DNA of 64,000 nucleotides from Lachnospiraceae bacterium (lineage in GTDB: Bacteria > Bacillota > Clostridia > Lachnospirales > Lachnospiraceae). The DNA is taken from positions 62,001 through 126,000 of the forward strand of contig JAFWIM010000131.1 in NCBI GenBank assembly GCA_017514845.1. The letters run 5' to 3'. A program made the translations under genes and the position numbers. The notes beneath the pieces are model-generated. The model did not search any database, was not told the DNA's origin, and worked only from the letters and a program-made list of their open reading frames with translations. Shown piece by piece: positions 41,956 to 50,728 of this stretch (its first letter is position 1; each line of letters starts with the position of its first letter).

Positions 41956-42996
41956 ATGTCAATTACAAGTAAACCTTTTGGAGCAACAGTAAAAGGCGAG
42001 AACGTAACTGCATATACAATTACCAATAAGCATGGAGCGTACGTCACGCTCCTTGATTTTGGTGCAATTTTGCAGGCAGTATGTGTTCCGGATAAGAACG
42101 GCGCGATGACTGACGTTTTGTTGGGACTCGATACGGTGGAGAAATACGAAGGCGACGCCAACGCTTTCGGAGCTACGATCGGCCGCGTTGCCAACCGCAT
42201 CGCAGGCGGCACTTTTGAGCTGAACGGAGTCCGCTATCAGCTGAATAAGAACGAAAACGGCATCACCAGCCTGCACAGCGGCCCCGACGGCTATCACAAG
42301 CGCATCTGGTCAGCAGAATGTGCCGGTGAAAACAAAGTTGTGTTTTCTCTGTGCAGTCCTGACGGTGATCAGGGATATCCCGGAAAATTCGATGTTTCTG
42401 TCTCTTACACATTCACGGATGACAATGAGATCATCATTGACTACGACGGAATCGCTGATGCGGATACGCCTGTCAATATGACCAACCATAGCTACTGGAA
42501 TCTGAACGGTCACGCCAACGGCTTCGTCTATGACCATGATCTGCAGATTTATGCGGATTCTTTCTTCCCGGTAGACGATAAAAGTATTCAGGTCGGCTAC
42601 ACGTCTTTCGTCGAGGGGACAGTATTCGATTTCCGTCTGGCAAAATCGATAGGAGAAGATATTGACGCCAACGTACTTCAGCTACGCCAGACCGGCGGCT
42701 TTGACCACCTCTGGCTGCTGAACGGGGAAGGATACCGCGAGGTCGCAAACGTGAAAGGCAACATCTCAGGAATCACACTGAAGGTCTTCTCTGACCAGTA
42801 TGGAATCCAGTTCTATGCCGGCAATTTCATCGGCGGTCCAAATGGCAAGGACGGAGTACATTACGAGCCGAGGAGCGGCTTCGCCCTTGAGACGCAGAAG
42901 TGCTCGGAAGCTGTGAATCAGGAAGTTTTCCCGTCGATCATCTTGAAGGCAGGAGAGAAGTATCACACCAGAACAGCGTTCGTCCTGGGAGTATGA
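41956..42996 (+). CDS. galM: Aldose 1-epimerase (galactose mutarotase)
   Basis: This 346-residue enzyme interconverts alpha and beta anomers of galactose and other aldoses. Signatures are TNKHGAYVTLLDFGAILQAV, GATIGRVANRIAGGTFELNG, the substrate-binding Arg and His regions SLHSGPDGYHKRIW and TNHSYWNLNGH, and FDHLWLLN with the C-terminal FYAGNFIGG. AGAGGGAG precedes ATG 41956. No galK/galT is next to it. Confidence 0.94.
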   Translation: MSITSKPFGATVKGENVTAYTITNKHGAYVTLLDFGAILQAVCVPDKNGAMTDVLLGLDTVEKYEGDANAFGATIGRVANRIAGGTFELNGVRYQLNKNENGITSLHSGPDGYHKRIWSAECAGENKVVFSLCSPDGDQGYPGKFDVSVSYTFTDDNEIIIDYDGIADADTPVNMTNHSYWNLNGHANGFVYDHDLQIYADSFFPVDDKSIQVGYTSFVEGTVFDFRLAKSIGEDIDANVLQLRQTGGFDHLWLLNGEGYREVANVKGNISGITLKVFSDQYGIQFYAGNFIGGPNGKDGVHYEPRSGFALETQKCSEAVNQEVFPSIILKAGEKYHTRTAFVLGV

Positions 42997-43008
42997 TTTT
43001 CGCGCATC

Positions 43009-43334
43009 GGGGACGGTTCTTTTAGTCATAAAAAGGTGTGAGTCGGGGAAAGTTCTTCGCGTCATATTTAGGTGTGAGGCTTGGACGGTTCTTTTACATC
43101 GAAATTAGTAAAAGTTCAGATTGGCTGTACTTGACATTCATTTCCGTAAACAAACATTCCATCTTCGTGAGAAAAACATTGTCGGTCCGACCGAGAGATC
43201 AACAATGCATATGCATTGTTAAGCTCGCAGGGAAGGACCGGCGTTTTTCGATGAAGATGATGTTTTTTACGGATACTTTATTTTCGATACAGCCAATCTG
43301 AACTTTATTTCATTCCGCGCAAAAGAACTTTCCC
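43009..43334. repeat. Nested palindromic (MITE-like) element upstream of pheS
   Basis: Outer arms GGGAAAGTTCTT (from 43046) and AAGAACTTTCCC (to 43334); middle arms AAAGTTCAGATTGGCTGTA (43111-43129), exactly complementary to 43288-43306; imperfect inner arms; and at the centre the perfect 20-bp palindrome AACAATGCATATGCATTGTT (43201-43220). The left end holds three roughly 36-bp tandem units containing GGACGGTTCTTTTA or a variant and AGGTGTGAG. There is no transposase gene. Confidence 0.8.
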
Positions 43335-43361
43335 ACAATGCGTGTCCAAAGCTCGTGTCTC

Positions 43362-43390
43362 TTGACAACTGCGATATTTGACAGTAGAAT
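43362..43390 (+). promoter_or_regulatory. Promoter of pheST
   Basis: TTGACA, exactly 17 bp, TAGAAT. The 80-nt leader has two hairpins: ATGTGGC...GCCACAT (about 43401-43422) and GCCGGA-CGAAC-TCCGGC (about 43439-43455). No T-box core sequence is seen. Confidence 0.75.
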
Positions 43391-43473
43391 AAACATTTGT
43401 ATGTGGCGGAGTATAGCCACATCCCTTTGAGGTATTCTGCCGGACGAACTCCGGCGTGAAAGAGGAGAATATT

Positions 43474-44502
43474 ATGAGTGATATCGAACTGAAGGTAAAA
43501 GAGATTCAGGACTCCGCGATCGAAGCTTTAAAAAGCGCGGATGGACTTGAAAAACTGAACGAGATCCGTGTCGCCTTCCTTGGAAAGAAGGGTTCCCTGA
43601 CACAGTTCTTAAAGTCGATGAAGACTGTCGCCCCGGAAGACCGTCCTAAGGTAGGCAAGTGGGTCAATGACACGCGCTTTGCCATCGAGGAGAAGATGGA
43701 GGAGACAAAGAAGAAACTCGATGCAGAGAAGATGGAACGCCAGCTCGCATCTGAGGAGATCGACGTAACTCTGCCGGCAAAAATGAAGTTCATCGGCCAC
43801 CGCCATCCGAACACGATCGCTCTCGAGGAAGTCGAGCGCATCTTCGTCGGCATGGGCTATGAGGTCATTGAGGGACCGGAAATCGAGTATGATGACTACA
43901 ACTTCACCAAACTCAACATTCCGGCAAATCATCCGGCTAAGGACGAACAGGATACCTTCTATATTACAAAGGATATTCTTCTTCGTACACAGACATCCCC
44001 GGTACAGGCCCGCGTCATGGAGCAGGGCAAACTGCCGATCAGAATGATCTCACCGGGACGTGTGTTCCGCTCAGACGAAGTGGACGCCACACACTCCCCG
44101 TCCTTCCATCAGATCGAGGGTCTTGTCGTGGACAAGAACATTACATTTGCCGACCTTAAGGGAACGCTGGATGTATTTGCCAAAGAGCTGTTCGGACCGG
44201 AGACAAAGACAAAATTCCGTCCGCATCATTTCCCGTTCACGGAGCCGTCGGCGGAAGTCGATGTGAGCTGCTTCAAGTGCGGCGGCAAGGGCTGCCGTTT
44301 CTGCAAGGGCTCCGGATGGATCGAAATCCTCGGTTGCGGCATGGTCCATCCGCATGTTCTTGAAATGTGCGGAATCGACCCGGATGTCTACACAGGATTC
44401 GCGTTCGGTGTAGGTCTCGAGAGAATCGCTCTGCTTAAGTATGAGATCGATGACATGCGTCTTCTCTATGAGAATGATGTCAGATTCCTTAAGCAGTTCT
44501 AA
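43474..44502 (+). CDS. pheS: Phenylalanyl-tRNA synthetase alpha subunit
   Basis: This 342-residue class II subunit charges tRNA-Phe as an alpha2-beta2 complex with PheT. An N-terminal coiled coil (about 1-85) binds tRNA. The catalytic core shows motif 1 HPNTIALEEVERIFVGMGYE, motif 2 GRVFRSDEVDATHSPSFHQIEG, and motif 3 GFAFGVGLERIALLKYEI. The Cys-rich loop CFKCGGKGCRFCKGSGW is present. AGAGGAG precedes ATG 43474; an upstream in-frame ATG at 43456 is not favoured. Confidence 0.97.
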   Translation: MSDIELKVKEIQDSAIEALKSADGLEKLNEIRVAFLGKKGSLTQFLKSMKTVAPEDRPKVGKWVNDTRFAIEEKMEETKKKLDAEKMERQLASEEIDVTLPAKMKFIGHRHPNTIALEEVERIFVGMGYEVIEGPEIEYDDYNFTKLNIPANHPAKDEQDTFYITKDILLRTQTSPVQARVMEQGKLPIRMISPGRVFRSDEVDATHSPSFHQIEGLVVDKNITFADLKGTLDVFAKELFGPETKTKFRPHHFPFTEPSAEVDVSCFKCGGKGCRFCKGSGWIEILGCGMVHPHVLEMCGIDPDVYTGFAFGVGLERIALLKYEIDDMRLLYENDVRFLKQF

Positions 44503-44571
44503 TTCACTCTATAAGACATCTTTGAGTCAAAAATACAGAGGTAAACGCCTAATAAGAAATCGAGGATAAAT

Positions 44572-46992
44572 ATGAATACATCACTTTCATGGATCAAAAG
44601 ATATGTTCCGGATCTCAATGTGACTGCCAGGGAGTACGCGGACGCGATGACTCTGTCCGGAACGAAAGTAGAAAATTACGAGGAGCTCGACAGAGATCTC
44701 GATAAGATCGTCGTCGGTGAGATCCTCACCTGTGAGGATCATCCGAACTCGGATCATCTGCATGTATGCACAGTCAATGTCGGCGCGGATGAACCGCTCC
44801 AGATCGTATGCGGCGCCCCGAACGTTGCAGCAGGTCAGAAGGTTCCTGTTGTTCTGGTCGGCGGACGTGTTGCAGGCGGTCATGACGGCAGCAAAACTCC
44901 GGGCGGCATAGAGATCAAGGCAGGCAAGCTCCGCGGCGTGGAGTCTTACGGCATGATCTGCTCCATCGAAGAGCTGGGTTCCACGCACGAAATGTACCCG
45001 GAATCTCCGGAATACGGCATCTATGTCTTCCCGGAAGACACGGAAGTCGGCGCTGACGCAATCGATCTTCTCGGCCTGCATGACGCGGTCATCGAGTATG
45101 AAATCACGTCTAACCGCGTCGACTGCTACAGCGTGATCGGTATCGCCCGCGAGGCTGCAGGCACATTCGGCCTCAAGTTCCACAAGCCGGAGATCAAGGT
45201 CACCGGCAACGACGAGAAGGCCTCCGATTATATCGATGTCGAAGTCATCGACACAGACCTGTGCCCGCGCTACACGGCAAGAGTCGTCAAGAATGTCAAG
45301 ATCGGTCCGTCCCCGAAATGGATGCAGAGATGTCTCGCTTCCAACGGCATCCGCCCGATCAACAACGTCGTAGATATCACTAACTATATCATGGAAGAGT
45401 ACGGCCAGCCGATGCATGCTTTCGACTATGAGACGATCGCAGGTCACAAGATCATCGTCAAGCGCGCAAATGACGGCGATGTCTTCACCACCCTCGACGG
45501 CCAGGAAAGACATCTGGACCATGACGTCATCATGATCTGCGACGCAGAGAAGCAGGTCGCGATCGGCGGTATCATGGGCGGCGAGAACTCCATGATCACT
45601 GACGATGTTCAGACAGTGCTCTTTGAGGCAGCCTGCTTCAACGGGACCAACATCCGCCTCTCCTCAAAGAGGATCGGTCTGCAGACAGATGCTTCCCAGA
45701 AATTCGATAAGGGTCTCGACCCGAACACGACGATGGAAGCCATCAACCGTGCATGTGAGCTCATGGAAGAGTTCGGCGCAGGTGAAGTCGTCGGCGGTTA
45801 TGTCGACGTATATGACGAAGTGAGAAAGCCGGGCGAAGTCGTCTTCGAGCCGGAAAAGATCAATGCGCTTCTGGGAACATCATTCGCGCCGGAAGAGATG
45901 ATTAATTATTTTGAAGCTGTCGACTTAATGTATGATGCTGAGAAGAATGTCGTCGTTGTCCCGACATGGAGACAGGACGTACTTCGCACATGCGATCTGG
46001 CTGAAGAAGTCGCAAGATTCTCCGGCTATGATAAGATCCCGACGACGCTTCCGCAGGGTGCCGCAACAGCAGGCAAGCTGCAGTTCGATCAGAGAGTACT
46101 CGGACTCGCACGCGATGTCGCGGAGGACTGCGGCTTTAACCAGGCTTATTGCTATTCCTTCGAGTCACCGAAGGTATACGACAAGCTTCGCCTTGACGGC
46201 GATGATGTTCTCCGCAAGGCTATTGAGATTGCCAATCCGCTCGGAGAGGATTTCTCGGTCATGAGAACAACTTCCCTGAACGGCATTCTGACATCACTTG
46301 CGACAAACTATAACAGACGCAACAAATCAGTTAGACTCTACGAGCAGGGCAACATCTACCTTCCGAAGGCACTTCCGCTCACGGAGCTGCCGGATGAGCG
46401 GATGCAGTTTACATTTGCAATGTACGGCGAGGGCGATTTCTTCGATCTTAAGGGTGTCGTCGAACTGCTTCTTAGCAAGATGGGCATGTACAAGAAGGCT
46501 GCCTACAAGACTGACGTCAAGAAGAATTACATGCATCCCGGCCGCCAGGCTCAGATCTTTTACGATGGTGTCCGTATCGGTGAGATCGGCGAGGTCCATC
46601 CGCTCGTTGCCAAGACATACGGCATCGGTGACAGGGCTTATGTCGCAGTGATCGATATGCCTACAGTTTATCCGTTCGCTTCTTTCGACAGAAAGTTCAG
46701 TGGCATCGCGAAGTACCCGGCTGTCACAAGAGACATCTCCATGATCGTCCCGCACAGCGTGACAGCAGCTGAGATCGAGGCAATTCTCGAGCAGAGGGGC
46801 GGAAAGCTTCTTGAGAGCTATGGCCTGTTCGACATTTATGAAGGCCCCGGTATCCTGCCGGGATTCAAGTCTGTCGCGTACAGCCTGACCTTCCGCCACA
46901 AGGATAAGACCATGGAGGAGGCCGAAATCGTCTCCGCAATGAACAAGATCCTTAACGGGCTTGATAAAATCGGGGCTAAACTTAGACAGTAA
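44572..46992 (+). CDS. pheT: Phenylalanyl-tRNA synthetase beta subunit
   Basis: This 806-residue subunit has the usual domain order: N-terminal [11 protein letters not shown], the EMAP/OB tRNA-binding domain (about 40-150, [16 protein letters not shown]), B3/B4 editing (DNRVD-type [19 protein letters not shown]), B5, and the C-terminal ferredoxin-like anticodon-binding domain ([20 protein letters not shown] and [12 protein letters not shown]). It is 69 nt from pheS and in the same operon; queA starts 2 nt after its stop. Confidence 0.97.
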   Translation: MNTSLSWIKRYVPDLNVTAREYADAMTLSGTKVENYEELDRDLDKIVVGEILTCEDHPNSDHLHVCTVNVGADEPLQIVCGAPNVAAGQKVPVVLVGGRVAGGHDGSKTPGGIEIKAGKLRGVESYGMICSIEELGSTHEMYPESPEYGIYVFPEDTEVGADAIDLLGLHDAVIEYEITSNRVDCYSVIGIAREAAGTFGLKFHKPEIKVTGNDEKASDYIDVEVIDTDLCPRYTARVVKNVKIGPSPKWMQRCLASNGIRPINNVVDITNYIMEEYGQPMHAFDYETIAGHKIIVKRANDGDVFTTLDGQERHLDHDVIMICDAEKQVAIGGIMGGENSMITDDVQTVLFEAACFNGTNIRLSSKRIGLQTDASQKFDKGLDPNTTMEAINRACELMEEFGAGEVVGGYVDVYDEVRKPGEVVFEPEKINALLGTSFAPEEMINYFEAVDLMYDAEKNVVVVPTWRQDVLRTCDLAEEVARFSGYDKIPTTLPQGAATAGKLQFDQRVLGLARDVAEDCGFNQAYCYSFESPKVYDKLRLDGDDVLRKAIEIANPLGEDFSVMRTTSLNGILTSLATNYNRRNKSVRLYEQGNIYLPKALPLTELPDERMQFTFAMYGEGDFFDLKGVVELLLSKMGMYKKAAYKTDVKKNYMHPGRQAQIFYDGVRIGEIGEVHPLVAKTYGIGDRAYVAVIDMPTVYPFASFDRKFSGIAKYPAVTRDISMIVPHSVTAAEIEAILEQRGGKLLESYGLFDIYEGPGILPGFKSVAYSLTFRHKDKTMEEAEIVSAMNKILNGLDKIGAKLRQ

Positions 46993-46994
46993 AT

Positions 46995-48053
46995 ATGAAA
47001 ACATCTGACTTTTATTATGATCTGCCGGAGGAACTGATCGCTCAGGATCCTCTGGCAGATCGTTCATCATCAAGACTCATGCATCTTGACCCGGTGACCG
47101 GAAAGGTCACCCATGACACGTTCAAGAATGTAATCAATTATCTTGAGCCGGGCGATACCCTTGTCATCAACGACACGAAGGTCATCCCGGCCCGCCTTTA
47201 TGGCGTGAGAGAGGGTACTCTCGGAAAAGTCGAGATACTTCTTCTTGTCAGAAAGTCCGCCGACACCTGGGAATGCCTTGTAAAGCCGGGGAAGAAGTGC
47301 AAGGTGGGCACGACTATACTTTTCGGCAGCCCGGACGGGAAGGCAGAAAACTGTCCCCTGATCGGCGAGATCATCGACATAGTCGATGAGGGCAACCGGC
47401 TGATCAGGTTCCGCTTTGACGGGATCTTTGAGGAAGTACTGGACTCCCTCGGGGAGATGCCGCTCCCGCCATATATCCATCATAAACTTGAGGACCGCAG
47501 CCGCTACAACACAGTCTACGCGGAGCACGACGGTTCCGCAGCGGCTCCGACTGCCGGCCTGCATTTCACCAGAGAACTGCTGGCGGAAATTGAGAATAAA
47601 GGGATCAATATCGCGCATGTCACACTTCATGTAGGACTGGGTACATTCAGACCCGTGAAAGTCGACGATGTGAACAATCATCACATGCACTCGGAGTACT
47701 ATATTGTGCCGGAGGAGACAGCCAGGATCGTCAACGAGACGCGCGCATCCGGCCACAGGGTGATCTGCGTCGGTACGACCAGCTGCAGGACGATCGAGTC
47801 CGCGGCCGAACGCTCAGCGGACGGATCATGGATTCTCGCACCCAAGAGCGGCTGGACCCAGATTTTTATCTATCCGGGATATGAATGGAAGCTCATGCAG
47901 GGACTCATTACGAATTTCCATCTGCCGGAGTCGACGCTGGTCATGCTCGTGTCCGCATTTGCAGGCAGAGAACACGTCCTTTCAGCTTACGCTGAGGCCG
48001 TCAGGGAGAGATATCGCTTCTTCAGTTTCGGCGACGCTATGATAGTACTTTGA
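46995..48053 (+). CDS. queA: tRNA preQ1-34 S-adenosylmethionine ribosyltransferase-isomerase QueA
   Basis: This 352-residue enzyme moves the ribosyl group of SAM onto preQ1 in tRNA to make epoxyqueuosine. Conserved parts are [20 protein letters not shown] near the N-terminus, [28 protein letters not shown] followed by [32 protein letters not shown], and [20 protein letters not shown]. The end of pheT is 2 nt upstream, so it is likely translated by coupling. QueH at 20244 performs the next step. Confidence 0.97.
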   Translation: MKTSDFYYDLPEELIAQDPLADRSSSRLMHLDPVTGKVTHDTFKNVINYLEPGDTLVINDTKVIPARLYGVREGTLGKVEILLLVRKSADTWECLVKPGKKCKVGTTILFGSPDGKAENCPLIGEIIDIVDEGNRLIRFRFDGIFEEVLDSLGEMPLPPYIHHKLEDRSRYNTVYAEHDGSAAAPTAGLHFTRELLAEIENKGINIAHVTLHVGLGTFRPVKVDDVNNHHMHSEYYIVPEETARIVNETRASGHRVICVGTTSCRTIESAAERSADGSWILAPKSGWTQIFIYPGYEWKLMQGLITNFHLPESTLVMLVSAFAGREHVLSAYAEAVRERYRFFSFGDAMIVL

Positions 48054-48092
48054 TTCTCCGCGCATAAACGCGCAGAGTGAGAGGAAAACGGT

Positions 48093-49190
48093 ATGACATT
48101 TAACACAATCGGATTCGTAGGGCTTGGTCTTATTGGCGGCTCTGTCGCAAAATCCATAAAGAGAGTCCACCCGGAGATAACAATTGTCGGATACAACAGA
48201 AATCAGGACGTGCTTCGAGCCGCTGTTCGCGATGGCATCGTAGACATAAAAAGCGATGAGTCTCTCGAAGCTTTTCGAGAGTGCGACCTGATATTTCTCT
48301 GTGTCCCGGTCGTCACTGCACTGGACTTTATGGACAGGCTGCGAAATATTAAAAAAGAGGGTGCGATCCTGACCGATGTAGGCTCCGTCAAGACCGGGAT
48401 CCACAGGTATGTGGAGGAGACCGGCCTTACCGACTGCTTTATCGGAGGTCATCCTATGGCCGGTTCCGAGAAAACAGGGTACGCAAGCTCCTCTGACAGG
48501 CTCATTGAGAACGCCTGGTACATCCTGACTCCGGCAGGAGATGTGGATGTACATACGATCAGCGATCTGTCAACGCTGATTTCATCCGCAGGCGCGCTGC
48601 CGCTCGTCATGACATACGAGGAACATGACCATGTGACTGCGGCGATCAGCCATCTGCCCCACGTAATTTCAGCGTCACTTGTCAATCTGGTCCACGATCA
48701 GGACGGTCCCGAGCATTACATGAAGCTCATTGCCGCAGGCGGTTTCAGGGATATCACAAGAATTTCTTCATCGTCGCCGCAGATGTGGCAGGAGATCTGT
48801 CTCGACAATCCGGACAATATCTGCGCCATGATGGACGCCTACATCTCAAAACTGATCGATTACAGACTCGCGATCAGGAATGAGAACGCCGATGAACTCC
48901 TTTCGATCTTCACCCAGTGCAAGGACTACAGGGACAGCTTTGACACGGAGCCCAAGGGTTCTCTTCCGGGAGAATACAGGATCTACGTGGACATCGCAGA
49001 CGAGCCCGGCGCCATCGCTCAGATCGCGACAATGTTGGCCATGCACAATATCTCCATAAAAAATATCGGTATCGTTCACAACCGTGAATTTGAGCAGGGA
49101 GTCCTGCGAATTGTCTTTTATGACAGCGATGCCAAGGAAGAAGGAGTCAGTGTACTTGAAGACCGCAACTATTACGTCTACAAGGAGTGA
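48093..49190 (+). CDS. tyrA: Prephenate dehydrogenase with C-terminal ACT domain
   Basis: This 365-residue enzyme oxidises prephenate to 4-hydroxyphenylpyruvate for tyrosine synthesis. It has an NAD-binding N-terminus (IGFVGLGLIGGSVAKS), the catalytic segments TDVGSVKTGI and GGHPMAGSEKTGY (His), and HDHVTAAISHLPHV. Residues about 295-365 form an ACT domain (YRIYVDIADEPGAIAQIATML), the likely tyrosine feedback site. AroA follows by 6 nt. Confidence 0.95.
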   Translation: MTFNTIGFVGLGLIGGSVAKSIKRVHPEITIVGYNRNQDVLRAAVRDGIVDIKSDESLEAFRECDLIFLCVPVVTALDFMDRLRNIKKEGAILTDVGSVKTGIHRYVEETGLTDCFIGGHPMAGSEKTGYASSSDRLIENAWYILTPAGDVDVHTISDLSTLISSAGALPLVMTYEEHDHVTAAISHLPHVISASLVNLVHDQDGPEHYMKLIAAGGFRDITRISSSSPQMWQEICLDNPDNICAMMDAYISKLIDYRLAIRNENADELLSIFTQCKDYRDSFDTEPKGSLPGEYRIYVDIADEPGAIAQIATMLAMHNISIKNIGIVHNREFEQGVLRIVFYDSDAKEEGVSVLEDRNYYVYKE

Positions 49191-49196
49191 GTGCCT

Positions 49197-50549
49197 ATGA
49201 TCATTGAACACGCTGTCGCGCTTCGCGGGACCATAAAGGTGCCCGGAGACAAATCCATTTCCCACCGGAGCGTTATGCTCGGCTCGATCGCAGAGGGTAC
49301 AACATATGTGCGCGGCTTTTTGAACAGCGCTGACTGTCAGGCGACAATCACGTGTTTTCGGAAAATGGGAATACGAATCGAAGATATGAGAGATCCGAAC
49401 GGAGAGCGCGTGCTGGCGGTCTACGGGAAAGGTCTCCGGGGGCTTTCAAAAAGTGCCGACATGCTTGATGCCATGAACAGCGGAACGACGACCCGGCTCA
49501 TGGCCGGTATACTCGCCGGACAGCCGTTCGATTCTTTCATCACAGGCGATGCTTCTCTCAGAAAACGCCCGATGAAAAGAATCATTGATCCGCTGACAGA
49601 GATGGGCTGTCATATCATTTCCGCAAATGATGACAACTGCCTTCCTCTGAAGATCTCCGGGGGGAATCTTCATGCCATCCGATACCACAGCAAAGTGGCA
49701 TCTGCCCAGGTAAAATCCTGTGTACTCCTGGCAGCCCTGTACGCCGAGGATCCTACTTTTTTCTATGAGCCGAGCCTCTCAAGGAACCACACGGAACTAA
49801 TGCTCGGCGCTTTCGGCGCGAATCTGAAGCAGAGGAATGACACCCGCACCGGTGAGAAGGGCGTGATCATCTATCCCGGAACCATTCTTCGCGGCCAGAA
49901 TATAACTGTGCCCGGAGATATTTCTTCCGCTGCATATTTTATTGCGGCCGGCCTGCTCGTTCCAAAATCCGAGATCAGGCTGACCGGCGTCGGTATCAAC
50001 GAGACCAGAGACGGAATCCTGCGCGTGGTCAAAGCAATGGGCGGAGATGTGCGCGTCCTGAACGTCCATATGGAAGGCCGGGAGCCGGTCGCTGACCTTG
50101 TTGTCCGCTCGTCGGACCTCAAAGCATGCAGTATCGGCGGAGACATGATCCCCGCGCTCATAGACGAGCTGCCCATTATCGCTGTGATGGCGGCCTGCGC
50201 CGGCGGTGTCACCCGCATACGTGACGCGGCTGAACTTCGGGTCAAGGAGTCAGACAGACTCAGACTGATTGTTGACAGTCTGCGGGCTATGGGAGTCAGG
50301 GTGGATGAGACCGAGGACGGTATGGATATATACGGCACGGCTTCACTTAAGGACCGTGTCCGCGGTCCCGGCAGGCTCGGTCTTCTGCAGGGAGCGGAAA
50401 TCGATCCTAATCTCGATCATCGGATGGCTATGGCATGCGCTGTTGCAGGCCTTATATCGGACACGCCCGTGATCATAAAAGACGCGGACTGTGTGAAGAT
50501 ATCATATCCGAGATTCTTCAAGGATCTCGATTCACTGAGAGTCGTGTGA
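49197..50549 (+). CDS. aroA: 3-phosphoshikimate 1-carboxyvinyltransferase (EPSP synthase)
   Basis: This 450-residue enzyme makes EPSP from shikimate-3-phosphate and PEP. Signatures are VPGDKSISHRSVMLGSIAEG, MNSGTTTRLMAGILAG followed by GDASLRKRPMKR, and the late LRVKESDRL and NLDHRMAMACAVAGL. ATG 49197 lies 9 nt after AAGGAG; GTG 49191 directly after the tyrA stop is an alternative. Together with tyrA and the preceding pheST-queA it forms an aromatic/tRNA block. Confidence 0.96.
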   Translation: MIIEHAVALRGTIKVPGDKSISHRSVMLGSIAEGTTYVRGFLNSADCQATITCFRKMGIRIEDMRDPNGERVLAVYGKGLRGLSKSADMLDAMNSGTTTRLMAGILAGQPFDSFITGDASLRKRPMKRIIDPLTEMGCHIISANDDNCLPLKISGGNLHAIRYHSKVASAQVKSCVLLAALYAEDPTFFYEPSLSRNHTELMLGAFGANLKQRNDTRTGEKGVIIYPGTILRGQNITVPGDISSAAYFIAAGLLVPKSEIRLTGVGINETRDGILRVVKAMGGDVRVLNVHMEGREPVADLVVRSSDLKACSIGGDMIPALIDELPIIAVMAACAGGVTRIRDAAELRVKESDRLRLIVDSLRAMGVRVDETEDGMDIYGTASLKDRVRGPGRLGLLQGAEIDPNLDHRMAMACAVAGLISDTPVIIKDADCVKISYPRFFKDLDSLRVV

Positions 50550-50728
50550 TCCATGTGACCGTGTTCCGCACGCAGACATGCGGTATATAATCAGGGCACA
50601 AAAGCCTGTTTTTATGAAATTTGATGGTTCATCAGGCTTCAATCTTGTGATTATTACTATATTGACCTTGAATATTTGATTCAGTTTTAGTAAAATATTG
50701 TCATAATCGGTTTTTTTGGGAGGTAAAC

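Larger units (their letters stand above)
42997..43473. other. Gene-free 477-nt region: nested palindrome plus pheS promoter and leader
   Basis: No protein gene is supported; an 87-codon frame at 43038-43301 lies inside the palindrome. About 43009-43334 is the repetitive palindromic element, and 43362 onward is the pheS promoter and leader. Confidence 0.75.

Noticed and set aside
43038..43301. 87-codon open frame inside the palindrome upstream of pheS
   Set aside because: It spans the inverted repeat arms and reads as random translation of them, with no ribosome site.
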